Assembly: GCF_033297405.1 (NCBI RefSeq)
Contig: NW_026944220.1
Coordinates: 4,520,719 to 4,584,718, forward strand
Direction of reading: 5' to 3'
Length of the DNA: 64,000 nt
Origin: Parathielavia appendiculata
Lineage: Eukaryota > Ascomycota > Sordariomycetes > Sordariales > Chaetomiaceae
The notes under the pieces were generated by a model. The model made no database searches. It was not told the origin of the DNA and worked only from the letters and a program-made list of their open reading frames with translations. The position numbers were made by a program, and so were the translations under genes. Within the stretch, counting starts at the first letter, position 1. Every line of letters starts with the position of its first letter. Shown in pieces: positions 21,040 through 33,500 of this stretch.

Positions 21040-24000
21040 CCATGTGCTGGTCATGTTCGCTGTCAAATGGTGGCGTGGCTGGTGGCCCCAAGTTTGGTGC
21101 GATCAGATGCACGGGGAGGTGCTCTAAGAAAAGTCGATCCGGCTGCGGTACGGCGGGGCAACGGTGCAAGGTCCCGGGCAACAATGCGGATTTCGGGCCT
21201 TGGTCGCCGAAAAGGCACCGGAGAATCCCGATCGCCGGGCATCTTCCCCCTGTGTCCTTCCCAGATCAGGGCGCGTACATCCGTCAGGAATGTGGTAGTT
21301 AACTCGAAATTCTTCAACAATGAAAAGGAATGATGACATGAATCCCTGCCTGCTAGAGCTTGAAGGTGCAGTGCAACACATCCGTCGTAACATTGCAATC
21401 CTCAGACAGCTCCCTTGTTGTTCATTTGCAACTTTGTTCCTTGAATTATCAGTGTTCCAGCCAAAGTACACATCTCTGTGCGAACATACCTTGCCGGTTT
21501 CGCAACCTGCGCGCAAGAATTCGATAATCAAGACATCTTCGAATCTGCAGACAATAGCGCGATGCTTGATGCGAAGCATCATACCTAACGTAATGCCGCT
21601 GCGATCTAGGGATTTGCCGAACCCCGCTCGCTGTGCATTGCCAGCGGTACGTAAGGTAGTTGCGTACTTGTATGTAGCCCATGAGATGCATGCTGGCTTG
21701 ACTTCTTCGAGTCAGGACTCGCTCAGCATAACTTGTTCATAGACCTCGAGGTTGCCATGTGCTCGAGCAAACAGCCTGACCTATCATCGACGTACGAGGG
21801 CGTATGTCGGTCGACTCTCCTTGCCTGCGACCCATCGCATTGTTTGATCCTGTAACCATCAGCCTGGCCCCCCGGGTAGCCGTCTCGAGAAACAGTTGGT
21901 GCTGCAAATCGCCATCCCTACCTCTTTCGGGATATTGCTGCGTATGCCCGCAGGGCTCCAGAACCTCCAGCTGTAAACCTTTCCACCCACCCATTCGCCG
22001 ACCTCCGGCGCCGCACCCACGTCGTTGTTCGACCATTGGGTGCCAATAGGTGCGGAGCCAGCCTGGGGAGGGCGGGGCGTGCGTAGCGTGCGGCAGTCTT
22101 CTCGTGCCGTGTTTCTCACCAATGCCGACTTCGACCAGTCGGCACCGAGAACCTGCTCAGCGCTTGCATGACGCAACAAATATCCATTCCCGTGTCCGGC
22201 TTATTTTCATTATATGATCGCCATATGTTCGCAATATCAGCATGCCGATTGCCTCTTCCGGGCAGTGCGATTTTACGTTAGCTCTCCCCAAGACATATTT
22301 GCATTGCGGCCGCACTGCCCGCCAGATTTGTCTTTGTCGCGAAGACTTCCACTGTCCTGGGAGTTTCCAGGCAATCGCTAGAAGCTGTGACGGCGTGGGT
22401 CTGCATTCGCTTGCCTTGACGATGGCGCTATAGCGGGAAGATGTGCGTCGGAAGGCCCTCCCTCTTGTGGGTGAGGTGGCATCGTGTGCAGGCGTGGGAT
22501 GCCGGGGACTTGCGGATGCGACATCCGGCAGAAAGCAGATGTAGGTTGAGCTGCACTGCGGCAGAGGAAAGTAAGTTTCGAGACGGAAAAGGAGAAGTTT
22601 TCCAGAGCAGTCCTTCACGACGCCAGTTGGCAGTTTCGTGAGAGCTAGGCGTACGAACATGCATTCGTCGCTTATGAGAGAAAGGGAGTGGGGAGGTACT
22701 TGCCTGGTACTTGACTGTGCTAGTCCATAACATCATCTTGGTAAGGTATGTACGTTCAATAGCTCCGCACCAAGACGGTAACGGTTTCTCGGTTCACCTG
22801 CTTCCACCCCCAGCCTTTCCCTTCTGCATCTCACCCCAGTTCCCCCCTCAGCAACCCCGAAAGTTCGTCATCCAGACCGAGGACGATCTCTGAATGGCCA
22901 GTCACGGGGATGCTGACCATGAGCGCATGCGCGTAGCCGATCGACCCAACCGGCTGTCTAACCCAGTTCTAGAACCACCATGCTGTGGCACAGCCACGAG
23001 ATTGTTCTTGTCCGCGTGCCACACAACGACCAGCTTTTAGACTTTGGTGTCCCTGCTGGTTTGTCTCAACAGAAGAGTCGGAGGCCAAGAAGAGTGACCG
23101 ACCTGGGCCAGTACATAGCGAAAGATGGAAGGAAGTGCTCCACAGTATCCCGCTCCTGCTCTGGCGCTCCTCTCCGAGATGCAGCACCGAGTCCTTAGCT
23201 TGAGTATCTGCAAGACATGCGTGCACCATCTTTGTAGCACCGTGGGTCCAGCAGACGCAGGTCCGAGTGAAAGGAGTCAGGCGCCGTCTCATCGGGGGGA
23301 GGGGTAAACAGCAAGCTGTGGGGAGGGGGGGCGTGGGCGATCGTTTGCGGGCACTGGAGACACCCCTTATTAAGGTGTGGCCTGGCTCGCCTGAAGGCTC
23401 TCGTGAGGAGGCATGGCAGGGATTGGGCGGCTCGTTCTGCATCGTCAAGGATATGGAACGTTGCTCGCGGCCCATTGTCCAGATTGATCGCCCCAATATC
23501 TCCACCACATCGAGCGTTTAGCGGCTTTTGGTCGATGCAGATCGACGATTCGGTCGATTGCGATTCTTTAGCCGCGTCCGTAGTGGATTGTGGGTTGCAT
23601 CGTCTGATGGGTGGTTTGCAAGGCTCGTATTGGGGAGAGGATTGTGAACAAGATTTAGACTGTTCCCACTACGGCTGCTTGGCGATTAGTAGTCACAACT
23701 CCATGATGGATATTCTCTTTGAGCGCGGTCGCGTGCTGATGTGATGCCAATGTGTCAGCCATAAATCTCACAGTCAAGGTTGACCGAGGAGAAAGGCGAG
23801 TTGGATCGATCTGTCCACCTTCCAGGTTGTAACCGACAATGGTCCTCTTCCGTGCCGAGTCCTGGATGCCTTTTCCTAGTCTCTCGGGGGTGTTCTCGCA
23901 GTTTCCAAGAGGCAGGAGCGGCACTGTCCCACGCGCGACTTGAAGAAGCTGCGAATATGGGCTAACCTCATTGCCTGGAAAACCAATGGTCTCGCAGGGC

Positions 24001-25806
24001 AGGCAGATTAAGCTGGATTTTGGCTCGTATGACCGGCTTGTGTCTTGGGCTAAAAATGCCATGTTTGGTGGTGACTTGAATCCTGGATGGGTGGAATACT
24101 TTGTTTTAGTCAATGACGGGAGAGCGCCCATTGGTTTGCGGCGCTTGATCTGCAGCTGACATCTCGAAACCGAGCCACCGACGGTTGACTGTCTGCTCAG
24201 GAGAGGTCGAAGTCCGAGATTGGACCACCCGATGAAAACATGACGTACGTGGACTGGACCCTTGTGTTCGTCTCAGGTGTATCATAGCCGCAAAGCTGGT
24301 CATCGACCTGAAGGGCTACAGGGCCGTCACAACACCTCAGCTCCTCAGGCTGAGCGAGATTGTCACGGTGCACTTCTATCCCCATTGCTGGTCCAGATAC
24401 CGGCTATCTGCACAAGGGGCGTCCAATTCTTTAGTTCCTCAATGCGGGCCAAGCCAATCGCATTGGTCGGAGTCATCAGATCGTCCATGCGTGAGGCTCG
24501 TCAGGGCAGTCGGATGACTGCAGGAGGTGAGCCAGGCGAGCCAGGGTAGAACGTGGGGGGAGGGTGAGGCTGACTCCAGATCATCATGGATAGCTCATAC
24601 TCTGGTGCACATGGTCATCGGGGCGACGGGCTGGTTACCGGGTATGGTGTCGTCGTTTCTCGAAACTAGAAATGGAGACGCGGCTCAAACAGACCCGGAT
24701 CTAGGCTTAATGGGAGTGAATCCGTCAACAGAACAAAGGGTACAAGTACACTATGCTCGGTGGGCTTTCCAGTGAACGGATAAGCAAATTCTATGCCGTG
24801 GGATACGAACGACAGTTCAGTTCTCGGCCAACACGAGGTTGGACCGTCAGATCCTTGGGCACGGTGTAGCACGTGTTTAGGAAGGAGGGGAGGGCACGCT
24901 TGCCGGGTCAGACCTTGACTAGAGAGACCGTTTACATTGTTTCCCAAAAGACAGATCTTCTATATACTCGCACACAGTAAGCGTCACATAAAAGCTGCCT
25001 TGGCCAAGGCCCTGTCGTGTCACCCCAGGGCCAAGAGACGATAGCATCATCTTGCACGAAGGGTTTCCATGGCAAACGCATGATGGCGTGCATGAGCCTG
25101 TCGTGCTACAAACGATCTGCCCCACAGTAGCCGGATTGGGATACCCGCTCGCTTCCCATTGGCCAGTGGCTTTCACTTGCCCATCTGTTTCTTTCCTTTG
25201 ATCTCTCAACTCCATCAAATCTGGTAACCAAGTCTCAGCCATTTGTTCCTTCTGTTCATGACGCCGTCAATGTACGTCTACTTCTACCGACCCTGTTCTA
25301 ATGCACCCTGTTTATTTCTCACTTCCATGTAAGAAAACACCACATCGGTGACATTCCATCTTCCACCACACAAGGCCGGTCCACGTCCAATGATGCCAGC
25401 TTCCTTTCACCCAGTCCGCCTCAATATCATTAAGACAGAACCCCTCATCTCAGGGGCCAAGAAGCAAAGAGAACCCAAGACCAGAACTTTTGTTTTTTCC
25501 CAGTTCAGCCCCAAAACCCTCCCGTTTTATTTTTAAATCGCCGCAAGAAAATAAAAACTTGAGCAAAAGTTGAACATGCGGCCCTCAATACATGAAATCC
25601 CCAACCCAAATCAAAGGCCGAGTCGAGTCCTGTTTAACCTCGACTGTGGCCAGAGTCGTCGCGACCGCCAAATGAAACCCAGCACTCTCCATGCCGCGTA
25701 TCATGATCATCTGCTGACCCCAGCGGGCGATGCCGTCCCTCCCTGGACATTGTCCGCAACCCATTTATTTCGTAGTCCTGGTCAGCTGTCGGTTGTGCTG
25801 CCTCAT

Positions 25807-27558
25807 CTATTGACGTATCGGAGGTTGAGTGGCTTGTGGGTAGACGACGTCCGCCGTCATGGTACATCGAATGAACTCGTGCTTCTGCGATTGCGCCATG
25901 GCCACGCGGCGGGCCTGCGAGAACCGAGAATGCTGTATCGCCTTAGGTAGGTCTGGTCCGTAGGGCGGCGTCGCCATGTTCTGGCTGCGAGGCGGTTTCT
26001 CCTGCAGGCGGAACGTGTTGTGCTCATCGCCGTCCTCACGGCTGCCCCATGACGTCTGTACTTCCAAGTCAGAATACTGATGGAACTTGCGGAGGGAAAG
26101 GACACGCGGGATGAGTATATACCTCCTTGAGCGTAAAAAGAGCCCACAGCTTGATCAGGCCGTGGAAGTAGCCAAACAGGATGGACACGGGCAGGAACAT
26201 GATGTCACTCGGGTTCTTGCGAAACAGCCCAACCAGTTTCACTACTTTGGTAAAGCCAAACATGAAGGCGATCTCGGCTCCCAGCAGGAGGTACCGGTTC
26301 CTGGGCTCCCAGTTCTCCGTACCCCACCAGCACGAGAAGAGCAAGAGTGGGTCGACCAGAAACGCCAGTGAAGTGAAGGTGGCGAAGTGCAGCGCATATG
26401 TGCACCAGGGCTGTTGCCTGTGAATCGGGAAATGTAGTCAGCAATGAGCAAGTTCAGTAAGGAGAGCTGCCCATACCTCCACACGTGTCTCTCGCGTACG
26501 AGACTGGTCCAGTTGCTCCGCCAGTTGCTCCTTGCCCAGCGAGAGCACTGGTAGAGGAACTTGGTGCTGTTCTCGAGCGTCGTCTCGATCTCGCACTCGG
26601 GCTCGTACTGTATCCAAGTCTTCCACTGGTGAGCCACCAGCCACCGAGTCACAAAGTTGTCGTCGTCGGCATTGAGGATGTACCTTCCCCACTTCTCATT
26701 CTTGAAGTTCCCCAGGAAGTCGTAGCTCTTGAGGATCTCGGTCCGGTAGGCGCCCGTGCGCCCGGACATGCACGATGTCCCGCCGTCCATGTTGTGCGTC
26801 GCCGATATCTCAAAGTTGCGCCGCTCAATGTAGGCGGCTCCTAGCCAGTTGAAAATGCGCGTCGTGGCGTCTCCGTCGGTGACGCGCTTCACCCTCTGGC
26901 ACGTCCCAACCCCGCCCATCTTGTCGTCCTCAAACGGCGCGAGGAGCCAGGGCATCAGAGTAGATGGCCACTCCACGTCGTCGTCGGCCATGACCGTGAT
27001 AGCCGTCTTGACGTGATCGTCTTCCAGCGCCTTGCAGACCTGCAGACGCTTGTTCGCCTTGTCCACATGGAGCACGTCGATCTCGACCGGAGACACGGCA
27101 TCAGGCATCCGGAGGGTCGCAGCGACCCGGCTCAGCGCGTCATGCTTGTTCCACGTGGTGACGAGCACTAGCTTAGCCGGTTTGCAGGCCAGGATGCTCT
27201 CGAGCGAGGGCCGCAGCTCCTCGGGGCGGTTATGGATTGTAGGGATGACTACGGTAACATCTTGGGATGTGTACCTCGGCTTCTCCCAGTTTGGCTGCTT
27301 AGACTTGTAAGTCCAGTGACTGACGCAGTGCACAAGGAGGCGTAGGTAGCGATGAATCCTAGATTGGTCTGTGTGTTAGCGACTTGAGCATTTTGAGAAC
27401 CGGATTTTAGGGGGGCAGGCCCATGCGGCACGTAGAGATAGGCACGCTGAATTCCAGGCGGAGTAACCATACCAGAGGATCGCGTGGAAAACTGCCCAGA
27501 ACTTCGTGGACCAGAGAAAGTCCAAGTTGGGTATTACAATATCCATTAATGCAGGCAT
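25807..27558 (-). CDS. cps-1: GT2 glycosyltransferase, Cps1/ZtGT2 type polysaccharide synthase
   Basis: This is a membrane-bound family 2 glycosyltransferase related to hyaluronan and chitin synthases. Homologues (Neurospora cps-1, Zymoseptoria GT2) are needed for normal wall and hyphal growth; the polymer is uncertain. Exons are 27473-27558, 26477-27358, 26123-26417 and 25807-26055, giving 503 residues. One N-terminal membrane segment is completed by splicing (FHAILWIHRYLRLLVHCVSHW). The catalytic domain has DVTVVIPTI (62-70), MADDDVEW (152-159), DGGTSCMSGRTGAYR (220-234), NADDDN (258-263) and QCSRW (299-303), the QxxRW product-binding motif. Three membrane helices follow. The first intron needs acceptor CTAG at 27359-27360; an acceptor 10 nt upstream would break the frame. 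The gene stands alone between two very long gene-free intervals. Confidence 0.92.
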
Positions 27559-30500
27559 GTTGAGTCAAAACAACAAGCAAAACCGCGGTTGCTGCAGTGG
27601 TTGAGATGGTGGTTTTCGGGCGAATACCCCGGCTTCTGAATCTACCCTCTTAGTCCCCTAGGCCTTAGGGAGCACTTTTTGCTGGGCTGCAAATCGGAAA
27701 ACGGATGAGGCCACGGAATCGACTCAGTCGAGTGTTCGAGCCGCTGAATATGGCGTGCGGGCCAGGCTGGTTCGGACGGCAAACGTCAACAGCAGGTTTG
27801 GCGACCAAGGGACGGCGCGGCGGTGTCATGGAAATCGAGACCGGCACGAGTCGTCAGGAGGGCGCGAAGGAGAGGTCCGCCCGGTTTGGTGATGTACTTG
27901 GGGAAGGGAGCTCTCCCACATCGGTGGCTTCAGCCGGACACAATTGTGAGCCCCTGGAGTCGGGTGTTGATTCGAGGCGATGACAGGTCAAACAAACGAC
28001 CGGCACAGGCTACTCCTGCCGACACGGCGGGAATATAATGTCGAGGGTAGGCACCAGGGAGTAGGACACGGCAAGATGGCAAGTGATCAACGAAACAAGG
28101 CCATTGCAGACCAGCTGGTCGTTTTCCCTGCTGAACAATGACAAAAAGAAACAATAAAAGACTAGAAGAAGAGGAACGGTAGATCTGGTTCGGGAGGTCT
28201 AGACTCGGGTGGGAATGCCGAGATATATAGGCAAGCTGGTGGCCGGCCAGCACGACACTGTTACTTAACAGATGTGCCTGTGGAAACAGAAACGAGAATG
28301 GAGCGAATGGCAGCGCAAGATGGTCCGCGAGAAGCAGCTGCCGGTTTGAGAAATAAAGACGGTACGGTACATCGAAGTACAGGACCGTCGGCCGGGGGCC
28401 GAAAGCGTGTCTTGTGCATGTACTCTCCTCCAGGGAAGTCCACCCGCTGGAAATGTGTAATCTTAAGGGGTGCAGCTGTGTGCCCCCAACACCCCCCCGT
28501 ACATTGACCTGCTTTAGCTGCTCCAATACCTCCATTTCTGCGCGGCTTCTCAGTGCAGTGGAAACGCAAAGACGACCGGCGGACGCGGGAGTAAAATGTA
28601 CATGTAGCGCAAGGTCTCCCATGTCCTTACGTGAAAGGCGTTGCAGATTGGTTGATGAACCGCAGGACGCAGCTGCAGTAGCAAGCCAAGCGATGTCGAA
28701 TCGGGATATCGGTGGGGTGGCCCTCCTCAGTGCAACCCCAGGGCTTGCCAAGGCCGTTGGGGCGATGTTCCATTTTGGGGTATCTTGCATCTCGGAGGAG
28801 GGGGAGGGGGTGTGCAGCAAGCCAGGTGAGAACGTAAGTTAGACACCTCAAGGCCCTTTGACCCTGCACGCTCAGTTCTTCATCTTCCTTCCTGCAAGCG
28901 AATTGGACGCTCCACAAGAATTAACTCTTTGACCCTCTTTTTCCTGTCTTTATCGAGAGCCTCGCCACTGCGGCATGTCGTGATGGGGCCGGATTCAATT
29001 TCGAGCTGGCGGCTCGTAGTGCGGCACCCCGCCAGATCCTCGAAGATGAGGCTTTAAAATGGGTGCGGAGTTGTGTCAAGATCCACCTCTCAGTACATAC
29101 CTCACTTGAGTGAGGGTAAGGTAGGGTACCTTGAGTATCCACACTGCGGGAGATACTGCCAAAGTACCTGGCTCTTCGAGTTAAGACTCCACCCGAGCCT
29201 TCGCAGTGTTTTCGACGGCCAAATCCCCTGTGTTCTGCAGAACCCTCACCTTCATTACAGCGGCGAGAAACCTGTGCATGTGGCTGGTTTCTCTGACAAC
29301 TTGAATACGCGTCTGAAGTCGATGTCACATGGTGAGGGTTCGGGCGACGGTAATTGGTGAGGGGACACCATGTCCTGGTCAATCAGAGCCTGAACTCAAC
29401 GGTCCACGGGATCCAGGGATCGATCGACAAGGTACGGTTAATCAATTGTCGACCAATGGCTCTTGCCAAATAATCTTGCTTGTACCGAACAGCTCTGTGT
29501 GATCACCGCTCGGCATTCTCGCGAGTTGTACCCTCTGCGATGGACACAGGAGTGACATAAATCTCGGCAGCCGTGTAAGGCGCGCGGCTCATCATCGTTC
29601 GAGTCTTCCACCACTCACGGGATGCCAACCGGCATGGAAAGGTGGTCGCTCTGAAGCGGAGATCATCAGTGGAGCCGTAGATCTGTAGCTGTTTCTTGGC
29701 GTCACTTCGCAAAAGCGTCGATTGCTGTGCAGATTCGACAGCCAGGGTTTCCTCTCTTGAAAGGACGCAAATATGACGCTCAAGAATTCGCGGATGCTGA
29801 GAACGAATCGAACCGTTTGGGATGTCTTTTCTTCTGCTGGGCAGGGGGGTGTGCGCGAAAGGGGTCTGCCAAGCCGTTACGGTAGTAAGCTCGGCCGAAG
29901 GCATCCGCGTGAGCCTCGGCCGGTGCGAGTGGTGTCGTGGTCTCTTCCGCCCGGAGCCGGTTTCGTCCGGTCGCGTTGGCAGCGCTTTTGGCCGGCCCGG
30001 ATTTGTGCCTGTTACCGTACCGCTGCTCTCATACTGAGCCGTGTTGTCCGCGGTACACCTAAAGTACCGAGTTGACGGCCGCAAGAGCCTGTGACGCGTG
30101 GGCACAAACACACATGAACTGTCCGCAGGGTATTTCCGCCATGGACCCACAACTTGGCTCGACCCTTCTCAATGAAGTTCGACGCGCATGTAGACACACG
30201 TCTTTCCACGGGTGCAAGGGCCGAGGTGGTTCGATGACATGAAGGGAGACCCCGCCTGCTGTCGGCCCGCAGATGGACGGCGAGATCGGACGCCGTCTGA
30301 AGTACCTGCATCACCAGGGGTTGCCAAAACATCCGAGTTCTGCCTGTATGGATGTACCAAGATGACAAGGGCTGTGATCCGCGATTTCGAGGAATCTCGA
30401 AAAGACGAAACGGCCACGGTTGCTTGGTGCCGGGATGTCTAAGAGGTGTTTTGCTGCGCTGGATCCCATTGGGTTGTCATTGATTTAGGGTTCATGGTGT

Positions 30501-33500
30501 GCCTCCGTCCATTTTCTCCGACAGCACTCCGTCTTTGAAACGGGGGCTCTCAATAGACGATTGGGGCTCTCTCAATGCAGGGCCACAATTGAGAGGTACC
30601 GACGGCGGAAGGCATTCTACCGGTATTTGCGCAATATGCCGACATAAGTTAGCTGTTTGGCCCATTGGACGGACGATGGATGAGCCGGGTGCTGAAACCG
30701 AAGTCTTTTGGGCGGGAAGCGTTCCCGGTCCGAAATGCTGCGAAGGGGAGCATGGTCGAAAGAACGCTCAGACCCGTGGCCACTGGGCTAACTGACGGCG
30801 GGCATGGAGATCTCCCGAAAATGATGGAGTTTTGAGAGGGATGAGCCAAAAAAGAAGGGTTCCGTTGCCGCCGTGGTGCGGATTTGTTGTGTGCACAGTC
30901 CACGCTAACTTCGGGAGCGACCGTCTGCCAAGCATTGATCCCGCGCTGAAGCCACTCCATAGTGGGGTCCGTCTCTTGATATTGATCTACTGCAAACGTT
31001 GGCTTCATTGGTTTCCGTGCCTCTTCATTTAGAAATAAAAGCTTACGAAAAAGGAGTTATAGGTATGTATCAAATATGCATGTTGATCGAGGTCGAACAA
31101 TGTAAACAAGGGACGGAAGAGGAAGGTTCTGGTAATTTTCAGGGGACAGGTACAAGAAGCAGGTTCGGCTTACAGATTACAGAACTGCCCGGGTCATCCG
31201 ATTTGGCCCGTGCTGAGCGATTGAGCCGCGCTGCCCCAGTTGTTCCTTCCACTGACCTTATCTTGCGATTGATGGCAGAAAGTTTGGCAGGACAAATAGG
31301 TATCAGACTCACTTGTTGTTAAGATCCAGCGAGTCTGAGCTTGCCCCGACCGTATTCATGTTACATTCAATGGTACTCTGCCACGGCCTTCGCAACTTGA
31401 ACAATCGATTCTCCTGTTTCCTCCCCGTCCTAGTCGACCGCGACACCCGACCTGATGGACCAAACCCTGGTGCTCTGGAATGTTCGCTACCGCCAAGTTC
31501 TCGGGTTAAAACACTTTGCTCTTGCAAATCCATGGTTCTCAGGCTTGGGGCCTCGACCGGCCGCAGACACCGGTTTCAATCCTCCAACTTGGCCCGGTCA
31601 TTGCGCAATCAGGAACGCCTTCTTCAGGGCACAGGGTTCCATTCGCCAGTTCTTCGTCTCGCAGAAATTTACGTCCTGCATGCACATTGCACAACGCCTG
31701 CAGTGCCGCCTCGCTAAAAACTGGACCTCCGGGCATACCTTCGATGCCTGAGCTTTCTGCGTTAGTCTGAAGCAGCAACAAGGACGAGAACATTATGGGC
31801 AGTACACACGATTTGCTGCCTACCACTAAAATCTTATGACGCACCGAGGAGTCCGCAGGGTTCTTGGAGGGGGTCATTGTCTTGATTCAAGCCGCTTCAA
31901 GGGACCTCTGACGTTGAGATTACCCCAAGCCTAAGCGTGGATCGAGCGGGAACATAGCTCGGGGAAGCAGGAAGGCGTTTCCGGTAGCCGCGGACAATTT
32001 GATCGATGCGAAACCAAATGCCTCGGACTTGCGGATCTCTCCACCCGGCCAGTTTTCAGGATTAAACCCTTCGCTGCAACGAAGAGCTCAGCTCGCCCAG
32101 TGACGATTTGCGGGCCCGTATTCGAAGGGCGGCCGGCGAGCGAGGGGTTACTGATTTTCATTCGAGCCTCTCCCGTCTTCTATGACGCTTTCTTCTGCAT
32201 ACAGTGTATGTCATGGAGTTCTTGTGTGCATATTGTTACCACATCCTGCGTTATCCGACACCGCTGATGCAAGTGCGCAGGGCTCAGTGCAGCGGTTCGC
32301 GTCTTGTCAGCCAACAGACATGAGGCTTGAATCCTGAAGGACTTGCTTGACGTGTTCTTCTTGGGACAAGATGTGTTCAATCAGTCTAGATTTGGTTGAA
32401 TTGGGGGGTCACTCACACTGACGATCAGAATCGTTCCAATGGGTTGACCATGACGGACGGTCAGACAAGCCAGGCGAAATGACAAGGCCGATTGACGGGG
32501 TACGGGAGCCGGATGACCTCGATCTTGGGGTGGGAATTAATGTTTCGCACTCCCAGGCTTTGGGACATTTCCGTCGCCCGGCCACCGGCCGAGACTTCAC
32601 CGCGTGCTCATGTCGCTCCATTCAAGACAGTCTCTGAAGCGGACAGACAGCCTCGACGGGTCTGCTTGTATTCTGAAATCTCCGTCCTGTGGCAAGTGCC
32701 GCCTCCCTCTACCAGTCCGTTACCGAGTGGCCACGGGCGCGGCCCTCGCACTCGGAAGCGCAACTGAGAGGGAATAATAGGACGGCCTCACCGTGGCGAA
32801 AACGGACAGTCTCCCTGTCGTGTAGTTGCGCCTCAAAAAGAGGTGACAACGCATTATAGGACCCACGCCTCCACGATGCTCTCCAATACCCACATGGGCA
32901 GGACCTTCTTATGACAAAAGCTGAAGTTACTTACGGAGCTAGCACTATACCCACACCGGCAGGACTATGGCCTATCTTCTGCTGTTGGCTAGAGCCTTCG
33001 CAATTTGGAATTTGAGCGCCGTCTAACCATCCCGGCCATTTGGGCTCGCATGTCTCGGCACGCCTGCCTCTGTCACAACTCTTTCTTTGAGAGCTGCGGG
33101 ATGCGGATCGCCACCTGAGTCCCCTGCATCGGTTTCGATTATTGGGCCTGGCGCTTCGAACAGGGCACCCCGCCTTCTGTGGGTTTCAGCCCCCCGGGTG
33201 AAGCCAGTATTTGAAGGGAAGGCGATAAGTCACACGCTTGATGGGGTTCGTGATGGAGTTACGAGGCCATAAGGTACATGAGGGTACACCCCACTACGCT
33301 ACGTCGAGAGCGGAGTCTGGCTGAGGTGTCACGGCGCAACTGGGAGGTCCGGAAGGCCATGGGGTACATCGATAACTCGAACAAATAATGCAGAAGTCGC
33401 TGTCGTTATTTCTCTATCGTCACAAGAAGCCCCGGCTCAACAGGGTACGAAAGGAGAACCGCCAGAATCAACCTCGATGACTACCCCGATTCTGCCCACG

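Larger units (their letters stand above)
17576..25806. other. 8.2-kb gene-free interval
   Basis: I find no protein family, tRNA or rRNA here. All frames are short and look random. It includes an AT-rich, TA-rich block (about 19360-19720), a candidate MITE (20720-21039) and a small hairpin at 21561-21580 (arms GATGCTT/AAGCATC). The right end, up to 25806, is the 3' flank of the GT2 gene. Long noncoding RNA genes or heavily mutated transposon remains could be present but cannot be shown by reading. Confidence 0.6.

Noticed and set aside
27930..28820. 296-codon minus-strand frame in the gene-free interval
   Set aside because: No domain, uneven composition, no conserved-looking block; probably chance in GC-rich DNA.
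29098..29130. Short palindrome with GGTAAGG/GGTACC sequence
   Set aside because: Arms are only six bases; such short symmetric sequences are common in fungal intergenic DNA.
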